A DNA stretch of 59,106 bases. Source: Chara braunii (lineage: Eukaryota > Streptophyta > Charophyceae > Charales > Characeae). Position numbers and translations under genes: made by a program. Positions within the stretch are counted from its first letter, which is position 1. Each line of letters begins with the position of its first letter. Where the stretch lies: assembly GCA_003427395.1 (NCBI GenBank), contig BFEA01000398.1:1290320-1349425 (forward strand), written 5' to 3'. The notes under the pieces are model-generated. The model saw only the letters and a list, made by a program, of their open reading frames with translations. It was not told the DNA's origin and searched no databases. This document shows positions 22,303 to 31,705 of the stretch, piece after piece.

Positions 22303-23436
22303 ATGATTTGTCCGACCGAATCCCAGATGATTGCCACCGTCTTCTTGGTCCGAACTAGTAGCTCCATGTTCTCAAGCATGAACGACAGGCGATCGCAAAG
22401 GATGGATTGGATCGAGATGCCCCTTAACATCTTGGATAACCCCGTAATCACAATACCCAATCATGTCCCCCGAGAGATCCGAAGATCCCTGGTTGATGTT
22501 TTGTATGGGTATGCTGAGGTGCTGAGTGTGCATGATAACGATATTGGATTATCCAACGTGACTGAGCATGTGATCCTTACGGGGGATCATCCGCCGATTA
22601 GTTGCACTCCCTATCGGTATTCGCCGGCGCAGAGGACGGCCGCGTTTCAGAGGATTAAGGAGTTCGAAGCTAATGGATGGATCGAACCCGCCATCGGACC
22701 ATGGTCGTTTCCGGTAGTGATTGTATCAAAAAAGCTAGGAGGGATTCGCATATGCATCGATTACCGAAAGTTGAATGATATCACGATTAAGGATGTGTAT
22801 CCCCTCCCCCGGATCAATGAGTTACTGGATGTTATTGGTAGTGCTCGTTTTTTCAGTAAGTTTGATATTCGTCATGGATTCCACCATCTCCGTGTTCGAA
22901 AAGAAGATCGCCCGAAAACGGCGTTCATTCTTTTCGAAGGGAATTGGCAATGGGTTCGATGCCCAATGGGGATTTGCAATGCCCCAGCCACATTTCAACG
23001 CGCGATGAATATGACTTTTCACAACTTCGTGCGAAAAACGCGGCTGACGCAGAGCATAATCAATTATTATATGATCGTTTATATGGATGGTATCTTTGTG
23101 TTTTCGAGTTCCTATGAGGGGCACGTGCAGCACATCGAATGGACCCTGCACGCGCTGAAGGACGCTGGATTCAAGGTGGTTGTTGAGAAGTGTCAGTTTT
23201 TCCTCACCGAGATCTCCTTCCTCGGCCACGTGGTTACGGACCAAGGGTTACAGCCGGAGCCTCAGAAGGTAGCAGCCGTGAAAGACGCGCCAGTACCAAC
23301 GTCCGTGACACAAGTACGTGCCTTTTTAGGTTTGGCATCGTATTATCGAAGGTTCATCAAGGGGTTTGTGGCGATCGCGGGACCACTCACGAATTTGCTG
23401 GAAAAAAATCAGCCGTTGATCTGGACTCCGCAATGA
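22303..23436 (+). CDS. pol: Reverse transcriptase domain with mutated YxDD box (YMDG)
   Basis: Ty3-type RT of 377 codons. Motifs in order: WSFPVVIVSKKLGGIRICID and YRKLND (fingers), YPLPRI, FSKFDIRHGFHHLRV (first catalytic Asp present), then the PMGICNAPATFQRAM block, then VYMDGIFVFSS where YxDD is expected (residues 260-263, Tyr codon at 23080). The second Asp is Gly (GGT at 23089-23091), which should abolish polymerisation. The block VEKCQFFL-x5-LGHVV and the thumb segment RAFLGLASYYRRFIKG follow. It ends at a TGA (23434-23436) where related elements read on into RNase H. Confidence 0.93.
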   Translation: MICPTESQMIATVFLVRTSSSMFSSMNDRRSQRMDWIEMPLNILDNPVITIPNHVPREIRRSLVDVLYGYAEVLSVHDNDIGLSNVTEHVILTGDHPPISCTPYRYSPAQRTAAFQRIKEFEANGWIEPAIGPWSFPVVIVSKKLGGIRICIDYRKLNDITIKDVYPLPRINELLDVIGSARFFSKFDIRHGFHHLRVRKEDRPKTAFILFEGNWQWVRCPMGICNAPATFQRAMNMTFHNFVRKTRLTQSIINYYMIVYMDGIFVFSSSYEGHVQHIEWTLHALKDAGFKVVVEKCQFFLTEISFLGHVVTDQGLQPEPQKVAAVKDAPVPTSVTQVRAFLGLASYYRRFIKGFVAIAGPLTNLLEKNQPLIWTPQ

Positions 23437-23982
23437 GATCAGGCTTTCCGATAACTCAAGGCGGCCTTGATTTCGGCTCCAGTCCTCATAAGACCGGACC
23501 CGGAAAAACCCTTTGTCCTTATCACCGATTGGCAACCCGAGGCAGTCTCAGCGATCTTGGCCTAGGTGGGACCAGACGGCCTCGAACACGTGGTGGAATA
23601 CGCGTCCAAATCAGTGCCTTGCTGTAAGCGCAACTACTCTGCCCCAACGGGGGAATGCTACGCGGCCTTGTGGGGGATCAATCACTTCCGAGCGTACTTA
23701 TATGGCCAAAAGTTTACGCTGGTGACCGATCACGAACTGTTGCCGGCATTGAAGAAGTCCAAGGATTACTCAGGTATGATCGGGCGGTGGGCTACCACGT
23801 TGCAGAGTATGGACTTTGACATTTGCCATCGAAAGCACGAGAGACACGGCAACGAGGACGGACTGACACGACTCCACCGCCCCGACAAGGTACCCGGGAG
23901 TGAGGAAGTGATCCCCTGGCACGAGCCGAAACCAAAGAACGAGCCTCAGTACGAACAAGTGGAGATTTTGCCGAAAGGATAA
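23437..23982 (+). pseudogene. RNase H domain with in-frame stops
   Basis: The same frame as the RT continues past the TGA: DQAF, TAA at 23452, LKAALISAPVL, then FVLITDWQPEAVSAILA (Asp), TAG at 23563, EYASKSV, PTGECYAALWGINHFRAYL (Glu) and LVTDHELLPAL (Asp). This is the D-E-D layout of Ty3 RNase H. It closes with EDGLTRL and a tail ending at 23982. Known role: RNA strand removal during reverse transcription. The stops replace probable Arg/Trp (TGA) and Gln (TAA, TAG) codons. Confidence 0.88.
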
Positions 23983-24043
23983 GTGGACACGTGCACTCAA
24001 TCCCGTCCCCCTCCCCCCCCCCCTCTCTCTCTCTCTTGGAATA
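23983..24043 (+). other. 61-bp gap between RNase H and the PHD-integrase frame
   Basis: Runs from the RNase H stop to the ATG at 24044. Its centre is a C-rich then (CT)n pyrimidine tract. Pol is thus split into two frames. The tract could serve re-initiation or splicing of a downstream message, but nothing proves that, and the ATG is not preceded by an AG acceptor. Confidence 0.5.
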
Positions 24044-25378
24044 ATGGAAACCCCATCTTCTTCTGCCTCTCCCACCTCTTCCGCTCCCCTTGCTCATTTA
24101 GACTTTCTCGCCAATCTCCCAGACAAATTCTGTTATTTTTGCACGTGTATTGCCCGAGTCTATGGAGTAGACTGCTATCCCTTTGAGTCCGGATTTACTG
24201 AGTGGGTAGAATGTGCCACGTGTGTTAATCGCGCTCATGGCGCGTGCGTTTGATACAAAACAAGCAGTAAGGAATGGAGATGCCCACTGTGTAGAACGGA
24301 CAAATTTCCTACGAAAGTTCATTTCGAGGCCGCTCAGATGGACGACCCTGAATATGACGAGAAGTACCGACAGGCGGAGGTATGGAAGGATAAAATATTA
24401 TTAGCTAAATTAGCTGGCCAACCATTGGACCATCTCACTAAGCACGACAGGCGTCGGACCACCGAGAGGTCCCGAGACTATCGATGGATCAACGATCATT
24501 TGGAGAAGCGTAAAATAAACGGATCGGGATTATGGTTAACGGTTCTCCATCCATTCCAGAGGTATGACTGGACTAGATCGGCGCACGAGGAGCAAGCCGC
24601 TCATTTTGCAATACGTGTCACCAAATCAACTATCGACCAAAATCGATGGTTCTGGTCTAATATCCGAGATGATGTAAAGCACGTGGTTGTTGACTGTCTA
24701 GTCTGTGTGGCCGACCCTGCACCCATTCGCGGACCAAATACGATAGTTCCAACGGAGGTAGAACGCCCTTTTCAGCAAGTCGGTATGGATACGACAGATA
24801 TTGACGTGCCACCTGACCCCAACCGTTGTGAATATTTTATTCTCTTAGTGTTAATCAACCATTTCTCGAAATATATCGAAGTCTACCCGTGTAAGACCCG
24901 TAAGGCCTCAGAGATAGCCACATACATCGATCGACTCCTCAATACTTATCTGGATACAGAAGAAATTCTAACCGATAATGGATCTGAATTCAAAGCTGAG
25001 GTAGAGGAATTACTGATGCGACGTGGCGTTACCCTCCGACACACCGCTCCCCATGTTTCCCAATCGAACGGGTTGGACGAAAATGCGAATCGCATGATTA
25101 AGACCGCCCTCCGCAAGAATTTGGCAGCTCGTGACACGCGTCCTTGGCCCGAGATTGTCTATCAGATCGTCGGGATCCATCGAGCGACCCCTCATGAGTC
25201 CACGGGGTTCACCCCCTTTCAGCTGCGGACCAACAATATTCCATGTGTCGATAATCGGGGAATCTCGGAAAGTGTCGAAAAAGGGGGCAGGGACACGCGT
25301 GCGGCCCTTAAGGCCAAAGACAAGCGGTATGCGGATTTAATGGAAAGGGCCATTCCTAAGCTAGCCCGGAAAAGATAG
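24044..25378 (+). CDS. PHD finger-integrase fusion (one internal stop)
   Basis: One frame of 445 sense/stop codons starting at ATG 24044 and broken only by TGA at 24251. Residues 30-83 carry a C4HC3 PHD-type pattern: CYFC (30-33), WVECATC (57-60), H65, C68, then W78 two residues before C80 and C83 (WRCPLC). After a charged linker come the integrase zinc-binding His/Cys (codons at 24584, 24602, 24695 and 24704) and the DDE core: Asp 24788, Asp 24974 (EILTDNGSEF), Glu 25079 (NGLDENANRMIK), with Asp-Glu about 35 residues apart. Known roles: PHD fingers read histone H3 tails; integrase inserts the cDNA. Inference: the finger could steer integration. It may be a read-through of TGG/CGA or a decay stop. 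Confidence 0.85.
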
Positions 25379-25701
25379 AAAATGACCGAACTGGCCGTAG
25401 ACAGGTCCATAGCTACGAGGCCCGGAATGGGAATGCAGGCCCGCAACACCAATATAAGCTAGGGGACCTGGTGCAGCTACGCAAATGTGCACGCGACCGT
25501 AAACTCGCTCCCAAATTCTCTGGTTGCTTCCGCGTCGTAGAACTCGGTCCTAACGGAGCCAACACGGTGCGCATCGCGTCCGAAGCCAGCGCCAGCCATA
25601 GCTCTCCTCCCATTGTCCGTCACACCTCCTACCTTCGTCCCCTCCCTCCTTCTGGGAACCCCAATCCCTCTCCTTCTTCTTCCTCCGGCGCAGGCGAATA
25701 A
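25379..25701 (+). pseudogene. Integrase C-terminal (GPY/F-like) region, frameshifted
   Basis: After the stop at 25376-25378 a shifted frame encodes GDLVQLRKCARDRKLAPKFS, then GCFRVVELGPN and HTSYLRP. It matches the GD-x-V ... K-x-x-x-GPF ... LRP layout of Ty3 integrase tails, with Cys where Pro is usual. No chromodomain follows; the frame ends in a Ser/Pro-rich tail at 25701. Confidence 0.75.
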
Positions 25702-25748
25702 CTTGCTTCCCTCCCTTCGTCTGATTCTACCTCCCCTTCACCTTCGCC

Positions 25749-26404
25749 ATGAGTTTTGTTATTGAGCCGGCTTTTCCACCGCAGCTTCTTCAACCTCGAG
25801 CTTTGCTGCAGTTTCGCCAAGTTGCGCACCCCCGCCTCAGTCCTGATCTTCTCCGATTTGCGCAGCTCTTCAGTCACGGGGCTTGGTGCGCCGCCGTCGA
25901 TATAACAATATCGACTGATCGAGGCTCCGCAGTCATCTTGGCAGAAGCGTCAGGATTTCATCGTTTCTCACGACCTACTCAGAGCGATGTGACGGTAATC
26001 GTGGCTTTTAGTGGCGATCTGTGTACGATCGGCGCGATGCAGTGGTGACCAGTCTTTACGAGTGGGGGCAGGCGTTGGCAGCTGATTGGCAGCGGCGATT
26101 GGCCCAACAAGGGCGACAAGTAGTAGGGACCGAGTGTATTGACACCTTCTCTCTTCGAACGAGCGCCACTGATCGCCCTGCTCGCCCGCTTTCCCATCTA
26201 CCCCGAACGCTGATGAATCGCTTCTCCACCTTCTCTCTCCCCTCCGACCTCCCGACCATCTGGCCATCTTGGGCTGATCCCCTTCTCACTCTGGAGATTC
26301 GTCCCGCCTCGATCCCTCCATTCAGCCCAGCCTACACCCGTAAGTGGACTGAATTCGCAGCAGTCAGTGTGTGCATGCTCACGGTGAAGTGCCACTGGTC
26401 GTGA
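25749..26404 (+). CDS. Post-integrase reading frame 1, unrecognised (frameshifted)
   Basis: Two overlapping frames, 25749-26048 (ATG at 25749) and 26021-26404, which look like one protein of about 200 residues with a frameshift near 26030. The first part contains FRQVAHPRLSPDLLRFAQLF; the second has a helical stretch (EWGQALAADWQRRLAQQ) and a Pro/Ser-rich part. No signal peptide, membrane segment or env-like feature is visible. It does not resemble a chromodomain or an RNase H duplicate. Position suggests an accessory protein of the element; function unknown. Confidence 0.45.
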
Positions 26405-27209
26405 TATTACAACAATCGGGCGATATTACAACAATCGGGAGTTGGAGCACAGCCACGAGATATCGCTGGTGCTGGCACAGCAGTGGCCAAAAGAGACGGC
26501 AACCAACGACACGTTGGTAGGATTTATGTGCGGAGAAGTCGCTACGAGCGGTCGAGCAACCATCGCCTACGAGCTTCTCACGTTTTTGTCTCAGCTCGTC
26601 GACGACCTGCCAACGGACATCATCTCCTTCAAGCCGAGCGATCCAAGCCAGGCTGAACCTGTGACCTTGGAGAGGAAGTTGACGCCAACCGTGATTTGGA
26701 CCAACTGCACAAAAGATTACGGGCAGTACCTGAGCGATCACGATCCGACAACTTGGTGCTACTTGGACCTGGACGACCTTGCGCCGGATAACTCCGACTT
26801 CGAAGACTTCTGGAACGCCCATCGGGAGAACAGGGAGGTACCGTCGAACGATGATCCAGGGCGTATAGCCATCGCAGGGCTGTTGGCAGAAGAAGAATCA
26901 GAGGCCCGAACGACCTCAAAAGAAGAAGAGGAAGCATCCGTGTCGGAACCAGTCCGTGCGCTACCTGTCAGAAGAGGAGGCTCTGCTTTAAATCCTGAAG
27001 TCCCTCAGGAACGCCGCCAGTCGACACGATGGCGCAACGGCCTCCTGCCGGCGCCGCCGCTCTCGCTCACCATCTCCTTCCGTATCCACCCCCTCCACGT
27101 TTTGTCCCCGTCCTCCTCCCGGCTCGGACGTACCGTCCTCGTCCTGTCTTCCGCCGCCCTCTTGATTACCTCTCCTTTCGTCCCCTCCCCCACCTTGAAT
27201 TCCCTCTGA
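26403..27209 (+). CDS. Post-integrase reading frame 2, unrecognised, acidic
   Basis: Open from a short tandem duplication at 26402-26440 to 27209, with no good ATG near its start, so it is probably the continuation of frame 1 after another shift. It contains FMCGEVATSGRATIAYELL, VIWTNCTKDYGQYLSDHD and an acidic run (EEESEARTTSKEEEEA), then a basic Arg-rich tail. Composition and length are protein-like. No domain recognised. Alternative: a captured host gene fragment. Confidence 0.45.
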   Translation, partial: DITTIGRYYNNRELEHSHEISLVLAQQWPKETATNDTLVGFMCGEVATSGRATIAYELLTFLSQLVDDLPTDIISFKPSDPSQAEPVTLERKLTPTVIWTNCTKDYGQYLSDHDPTTWCYLDLDDLAPDNSDFEDFWNAHRENREVPSNDDPGRIAIAGLLAEEESEARTTSKEEEEASVSEPVRALPVRRGGSALNPEVPQERRQSTRWRNGLLPAPPLSLTISFRIHPLHVLSPSSSRLGRTVLVLSSAALLITSPFVPSPTLNSL

Positions 27210-27607
27210 ATTATCGTATCTTCGCCAGTCGCGCATTTTGTCATCACTTCGCCGCGCGACTTCTGTGTATGGTATTCCCCCATCGTTCCCCCTCCTTCCC
27301 TCTCAATATTCTCCTCTTCAGCGTCGCCGGGGTACAGTTCAACCATATGGAGTTGTACTATATTATCTCCGACACCTTTCCCGCCATGGAGGATTATGAG
27401 TCCCTAAGGGATAATGTCCTCCGCATCATCCCTTCCTTATATCCCGATTACCTACTATCCCTGTCCCGACCCAATCATCGATTCCCCCACGCCCACCGGA
27501 TCGTACACTTCGTCGATCTCGGCAACGAGGCGGCAGATTACTTCCCTCCGCTCCCACCCGAGTGGCCCCGACCTCTCCATCACCCTCTCCTTGTCGACTA
27601 CCGGTGA
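27029..27607 (+). CDS. Post-integrase reading frame 3, unrecognised
   Basis: 192 codons from ATG 27029, overlapping the previous frame by 181 bp in a different phase. It is Pro-rich at the start, then MELYYIISDTFPAMEDYESL and IPSLYPDYLLSLSRPNHRF. Its stop is followed within 20 bp by a 24-bp sequence that also occurs in both LTRs. No membrane segment or known motif. It may be a true accessory frame, or the overlap may mean only one of the two is real. Confidence 0.35.
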   Translation: MAQRPPAGAAALAHHLLPYPPPPRFVPVLLPARTYRPRPVFRRPLDYLSFRPLPHLEFPLNYRIFASRAFCHHFAARLLCMVFPHRSPSFPLNILLFSVAGVQFNHMELYYIISDTFPAMEDYESLRDNVLRIIPSLYPDYLLSLSRPNHRFPHAHRIVHFVDLGNEAADYFPPLPPEWPRPLHHPLLVDYR

Positions 27608-27618
27608 GCGGACTTCCA

Positions 27619-27642
27619 ATGACGGGGCAGGGGTGCAGAGCA
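27619..27642 (+). repeat. 24-bp LTR-derived sequence inside the element
   Basis: Identical to 18115-18138 and 29309-29332 in the two LTRs (starts ATGACGGGGCAGG). Similarity extends weakly downstream (CGGAGAAC against CAGAGAACT). Confidence 0.8.
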
Positions 27643-27945
27643 TACGGAGAACCAGCGGACGACGATGGCATCACCTGGACGATCTCCGACGATCAAGAAA
27701 CACGGGGAGTCCAGCAGCTTGACCCAAAAGACTCGCGAAGATATTGCAATTAACGTTAGCATCAACATGAAACTCTGGCTCAACCATCTCTGCTGATGTA
27801 GACACTCTCTCTCCTGATACGCTTGGTTCCTCATTTATCCTCCGCTCCCCCTCCTTCCTTCTCCGCCATGTAAACTAACTTCTGTGCATGCAATCAGGAG
27901 ATTGCATAATTTTGGAACCCCCTGCGCGTCACATATGTGACGTAC
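27643..27945 (+). other. Untranslated region before the 3' LTR
   Basis: No open frame of interest. A convincing polypurine tract next to the LTR is not seen; the last 45 bases contain a short palindrome (TCACATATGTGA at 27929-27940). Confidence 0.5.
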
Positions 27946-29754
27946 CAGCTTTCGGGTCTGCGCCATCTTTCGGACCCCTTCCCTTTCTTTGTCTCTTTTG
28001 AATCAAGATGTGTCTTGTTCGGCCCTAGAAAGCCCTTCTCTATTTTTTTTCGATTAAAGGTGCCTCGCTGAAACCTATATTTTTGACAGCACTAGTGATT
28101 CTTGAAATTCCGTTTTTTTTGTAATTTGGAATGGGAATTACTCGCGCCTTAGCAAGCGCGCTCGGAATTTGTCTCCACGGTTAAGAGTTCCAGAATTAAC
28201 GGAACTCGAAGTGTCCTTTCACGCATGAATGTTCTCGGCCTCGACATGGAAAACTCTGGGAATTTTGAAGGAATATGGATAGACGTAGGACTTTTCCCGC
28301 GCCTACTTTGCGCGCGGATATGGTGATTTCAATTTTTGAATTAGCATAGGGCTTGAAAAGCTGCAACCGTTTCGGTGCCCATTTTTTTTTGTTGTTCAGC
28401 GCAATGCATACGAACTCCCTCCTCCCTCCTTCTCACGCTCCTCTTAACGCCTTCCCTCGTGCGCACATACTTTCTCGCTCCTTCCCCCTGTAACTATTTT
28501 TCACTCTCCTTCTCCGCGCGCGCCCTTTTTCCTCTTTCTTGATCATCTGAATCTTGGACCCGTTTCACGCTATCTTTCGCACCCTTCTTCCTCCCGCTCT
28601 AAATCCTGCGCCCGAAAACCCGATCGATCCTCTCTTCACCTCATCTAGCCAAGGAGAAGCGTCGTGTAAGGGGAAATCCCTACTATGCGACGATTCTGAT
28701 TGCCTGAGATCAGACTGTAAGGGATCAACATGGCTTTCAATGGGCAATTACCCTCAAGCCCTCCCTCGCCCTCCTCTGCCCTATTCTTCATCTTTCTCCG
28801 CATCTATCTCCCCTCTCGCAACTATAAATTCTGCAAGCTCGTCCACAAATCTCTCTCTCAAATTGTCAGCCAGCTTCCGGGAAGCAGTGGCTAGATGGTG
28901 TGTATGTGTTGCGAGTCGAAAAGTCCCGACGGGCTGACTGTAGACTGGTTGGCTGTGCGCCTGATCGCCACGACGGACTGTGGGATCGGGGCAAGCCCGT
29001 GCAGAGACGGTCGGGATCGTCGGTGCATGTATGAGGATAGTGACCTGACTTGGATGGATGAATGGCCCGGGGCCATGTCAGATCTATACGGCGGATGTGC
29101 CTCCTTGTCTGGAATCTATTCTTTGGTGTGAGTGTAGCTCTATGGCAGTTAAGCCGAAATTTTTTTTCATCTTCGGATTTTTGTATGATTGTCATCTATT
29201 GCATACATTTCGCACTTCTTCTCTCCACCTACCTTATGATATGGATGACTATGTATGCATGTGATGAAAGGGTTGCCTGATGGGCCGGCGTTTTGATTAA
29301 TCCATGAGATGACGGGGCAGGGGTGCAGAGCACACGGATAACTCAATAATGTATGGCTGCCATTTTCGCACCTTCCACGATGAGTAACCACGAATGTAGA
29401 TTGTCGTTGATGGACCGGCCTTTGATTAGGCTGAAGAGTTGTTGCGAATGGAATGCATGAGAATGGTTGAGTTATTGGCAAGAGCAATGATGTCGGGATT
29501 TTGTTCGAAAATGCGAGAGTGTTTAGATCTGTCGATGATGTGATTGCGGAAGAATACCCTGGGATCTTCAATCCGGAATACCCTCCGCATACCATCTGCG
29601 GCTTGCCCTCGATACGCAAAACCCGAAAGGCGATCTATCTTCTCAGAAAGAAGGATGGCATCATGTGTGACCTGCATGCGTGAATCACTAAGTGTACCCC
29701 ACCTGATGTGAGTACCGTAAATTTCTTGACGAGACCATTAGATCATTACGAATG

Positions 29755-29846
<92 letters not shown>

Positions 29847-30782
29847 TTGAACTACCTTTGAGGAAATAAAGGAGTGCTCTCACTTTGCTTCGCACTCCTA
29901 AGGAGAATAAAGGCGGCGGCCGGAGAAACCCGATCGATAGGTTGTGCATTTTCGATCATTACGATTGTCGGATTAGCGATGAATGATTGAAACCGACTCT
30001 TGCGATTGATTGAACTGCCATGTGGACTGAAGGCCTCAACCCGACTGGGCGCCGGCCTCCCGTACCCCCTCCACGTCCCTTCCCGTACAACGAGAAAAGG
30101 ACACGTGTATGCGAGTGGGACGTTCGAGAAGCCGTCGCCAAGATCGCCGACCGATACTATTTCCCTCCCGAAACTCGGTGCTCAGGGTTTGTTCGTGCTG
30201 GCTTTGTCATTATCGATACACATTTTCCGCCTTATTCACTGCTCTTACCGTTTAATGAATTGATCGTCATTCCGTGGACGGCAGTGGCGCCCCATTGGCC
30301 TAACACTCTGTGCAACGATTGTTGTCGCGTCGAGCGTTACCAATCAAAAGGCTTCCACTACCGAGTACGGAGTGAGGACGAGCATAAGGAACGAGCTATG
30401 CGGCTGAGACCCTCCACGTCAGATTCTGAGTTGTGCAATGAGCGGCGTCGGGACTTGATCCAAAAACGAGACACCAAGTGCGTCCCCGCTCCATTTCACG
30501 CGAAGCGGAAAGCAACGTCCCGATGGGCGGTTCAACGATACTTTTTGGATTGAACTTCCCCGGACCGAGCGTCCCGCGCACGCCTTTTTCTCCCTTGAAA
30601 CCCGCGCAGTGAGGGACCCTCCCTTCTTACTAAGTCAGGCCGGCACAGGGGATTTCGGTTCTGTCCGTGTCCCCACACTCAATTTTCCAAAAATCCTTGG
30701 CACACCCCATCTCGCTGTCTTTCTGGGGCCCCTTTCCGCAATTTAAACACTCCGAATGGAAGACAGCGCAGGGCGTGAGGTT
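27946..30782 (+). repeat. 3' LTR of the Ty3 element
   Basis: The direct-repeat partner of 16703-19572, 2.84 kb. It shares the TATA-like box (28823-28829), (CT)n (29761-29842) and AATAAA (29865-29870). It lacks about 30 nt present in the 5' LTR and carries an uninterrupted LTR reading frame (30020-30553). Confidence 0.9.
30020..30553 (+). CDS. LTR-encoded reading frame, unrecognised
   Basis: 177 codons from ATG 30020 wholly inside the 3' LTR, after its AATAAA. It has protein-like composition: a Pro-rich start, VREAVAKIADRYYFPP, AGFVIIDTHFPPYSLLLPFN, a Cys cluster (CNDCC) and a basic C-terminal third. In the 5' LTR the same frame begins at 18812 but is shifted by loss of one C in a C-run near 18855; the remainder is conserved in another phase. 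No known domain. It may be the 3' end of a longer frame or a chance frame. Confidence 0.35.
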   Translation: MWTEGLNPTGRRPPVPPPRPFPYNEKRTRVCEWDVREAVAKIADRYYFPPETRCSGFVRAGFVIIDTHFPPYSLLLPFNELIVIPWTAVAPHWPNTLCNDCCRVERYQSKGFHYRVRSEDEHKERAMRLRPSTSDSELCNERRRDLIQKRDTKCVPAPFHAKRKATSRWAVQRYFLD

Positions 30783-31705
30783 GCGCATCACATACGCCCC
30801 AAAAGGCAAGTGTGTTTGTCCTTCCATAGGGACAACTTTTCCAGGGCAAGTTAATTAACCATTCATCCTTTGACACAGGTCTGCCCTCTGCCGTTATTGA
30901 TACGTCCAATACCTTCAATTGTGCCTCCAATGGGAGCGGTCTAATTGCAGGGGACTCAGGGGGTCTGCCCCCTTGATAGTGGGCCCACCACCTGGTTGTT
31001 TTATTTCCCCAATTTAGTGAGATGTCTGATATTTTGTAAAACTGGTCCATTGGACTTTTGATTTTGGCCATGTTTGAGGGAGAAGCATCCACCATGAGCA
31101 TCAAATCATCTGCGGACAGAGATGCTATGGGGACCGCTTCCTCAAGAATGGCAGTTGCCTGGATTTCTCTGGTATCCTTATGTGCCCTTAGGTTTGCAGC
31201 CAATGCTTCGATAATGATGAGGAAGAGGAAGAGGGCAACGTGATCCCCCTGCCTAATGGACCATTCGAGTTGAAGGGGCGGTGCCAAGCACCCATTTACC
31301 TGGACTCGGGTGGTGGCATTTTGATGTAGGATTTCCAGCCACCACCTGAATGTCGGCCAAAGTTAAACTTCGCCAGACATTTTTCGAGAAATTTTCAATC
31401 CGCATGGTCATACACCTTCTAAGGTGACATTGTGTTTGGATTGGCTGGTGAGCATCAGCATCTCGTTCACTAGTAGTACATCAATATGAATCCTGTTGTC
31501 CCTTTATAAAGCCTGCCTGTGAAGGGTGGAGAATGTCATCCAAGACCTTAATCATTCCATTTGCTAGGGCCTTGGAAAGCATTCTGTACACGACGGTCAA
31601 CAATGTGATCGGTTGGTAGTTGCAAATGTTTGTGTTATCACCCTTCTTGTAGAGCAGCATAACTACTCTTAGCGTCCAAAGTCCTCCCTGTGGCCCGCCT
31701 CCCAA
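30783..31705 (-). pseudogene. LINE reverse transcriptase fragment (3' flank of the Ty3 insertion)
   Basis: Minus-sense frames show L1-like RT motifs in order: LLYKKGDNTNICNYQPITLL followed by VYRMLSKALANGM and HPSQAGFIKGQQ (31481-31705); then, after stops and a shift, WSIRQGDHVALFLFLIIIEA and LSADDLMLMV (30783-31287), where ADD is the catalytic pair (usually F/Y-ADD). The frame then runs into the Ty3 LTR. The C-terminal part is found at 16130-16702. Known role: target-primed reverse transcription. It is non-functional, being interrupted and frameshifted. Confidence 0.85.

Larger units (their letters stand above)
16703..30782 (+). mobile_element. Ty3/gypsy LTR retrotransposon with PHD-integrase ORF (whole element, about 14.1 kb)
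   Basis: Order: 5' LTR, Met-tRNA-like primer site, gag with CCHC knuckle, DTG protease, RT, RNase H, a separate PHD-finger plus integrase frame, integrase tail with a GPY/F-like motif, about 1.9 kb of unrecognised frames, and 3' LTR. RT-RNase H before integrase defines Ty3/gypsy. The element is defective, with in-frame stops, frameshifts and a mutated RT catalytic box. It sits between two halves of a minus-strand LINE. Neither clear TG...CA termini nor a target-site duplication could be seen, so the outer boundaries are good only to a few bases. In one hand-compared LTR stretch of about 215 nt I counted 7 mismatches, so the insertion is not recent. Confidence 0.9.

Noticed and set aside
25749-27607. 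Envelope gene after integrase
   Set aside because: No signal peptide, transmembrane helix or Cys pattern suggesting an envelope protein.
16703-30782. Endogenous retrovirus of an animal
   Set aside because: Domain order, Met-tRNA-type PBS and setting fit a plant/algal Ty3/gypsy retrotransposon; no env.
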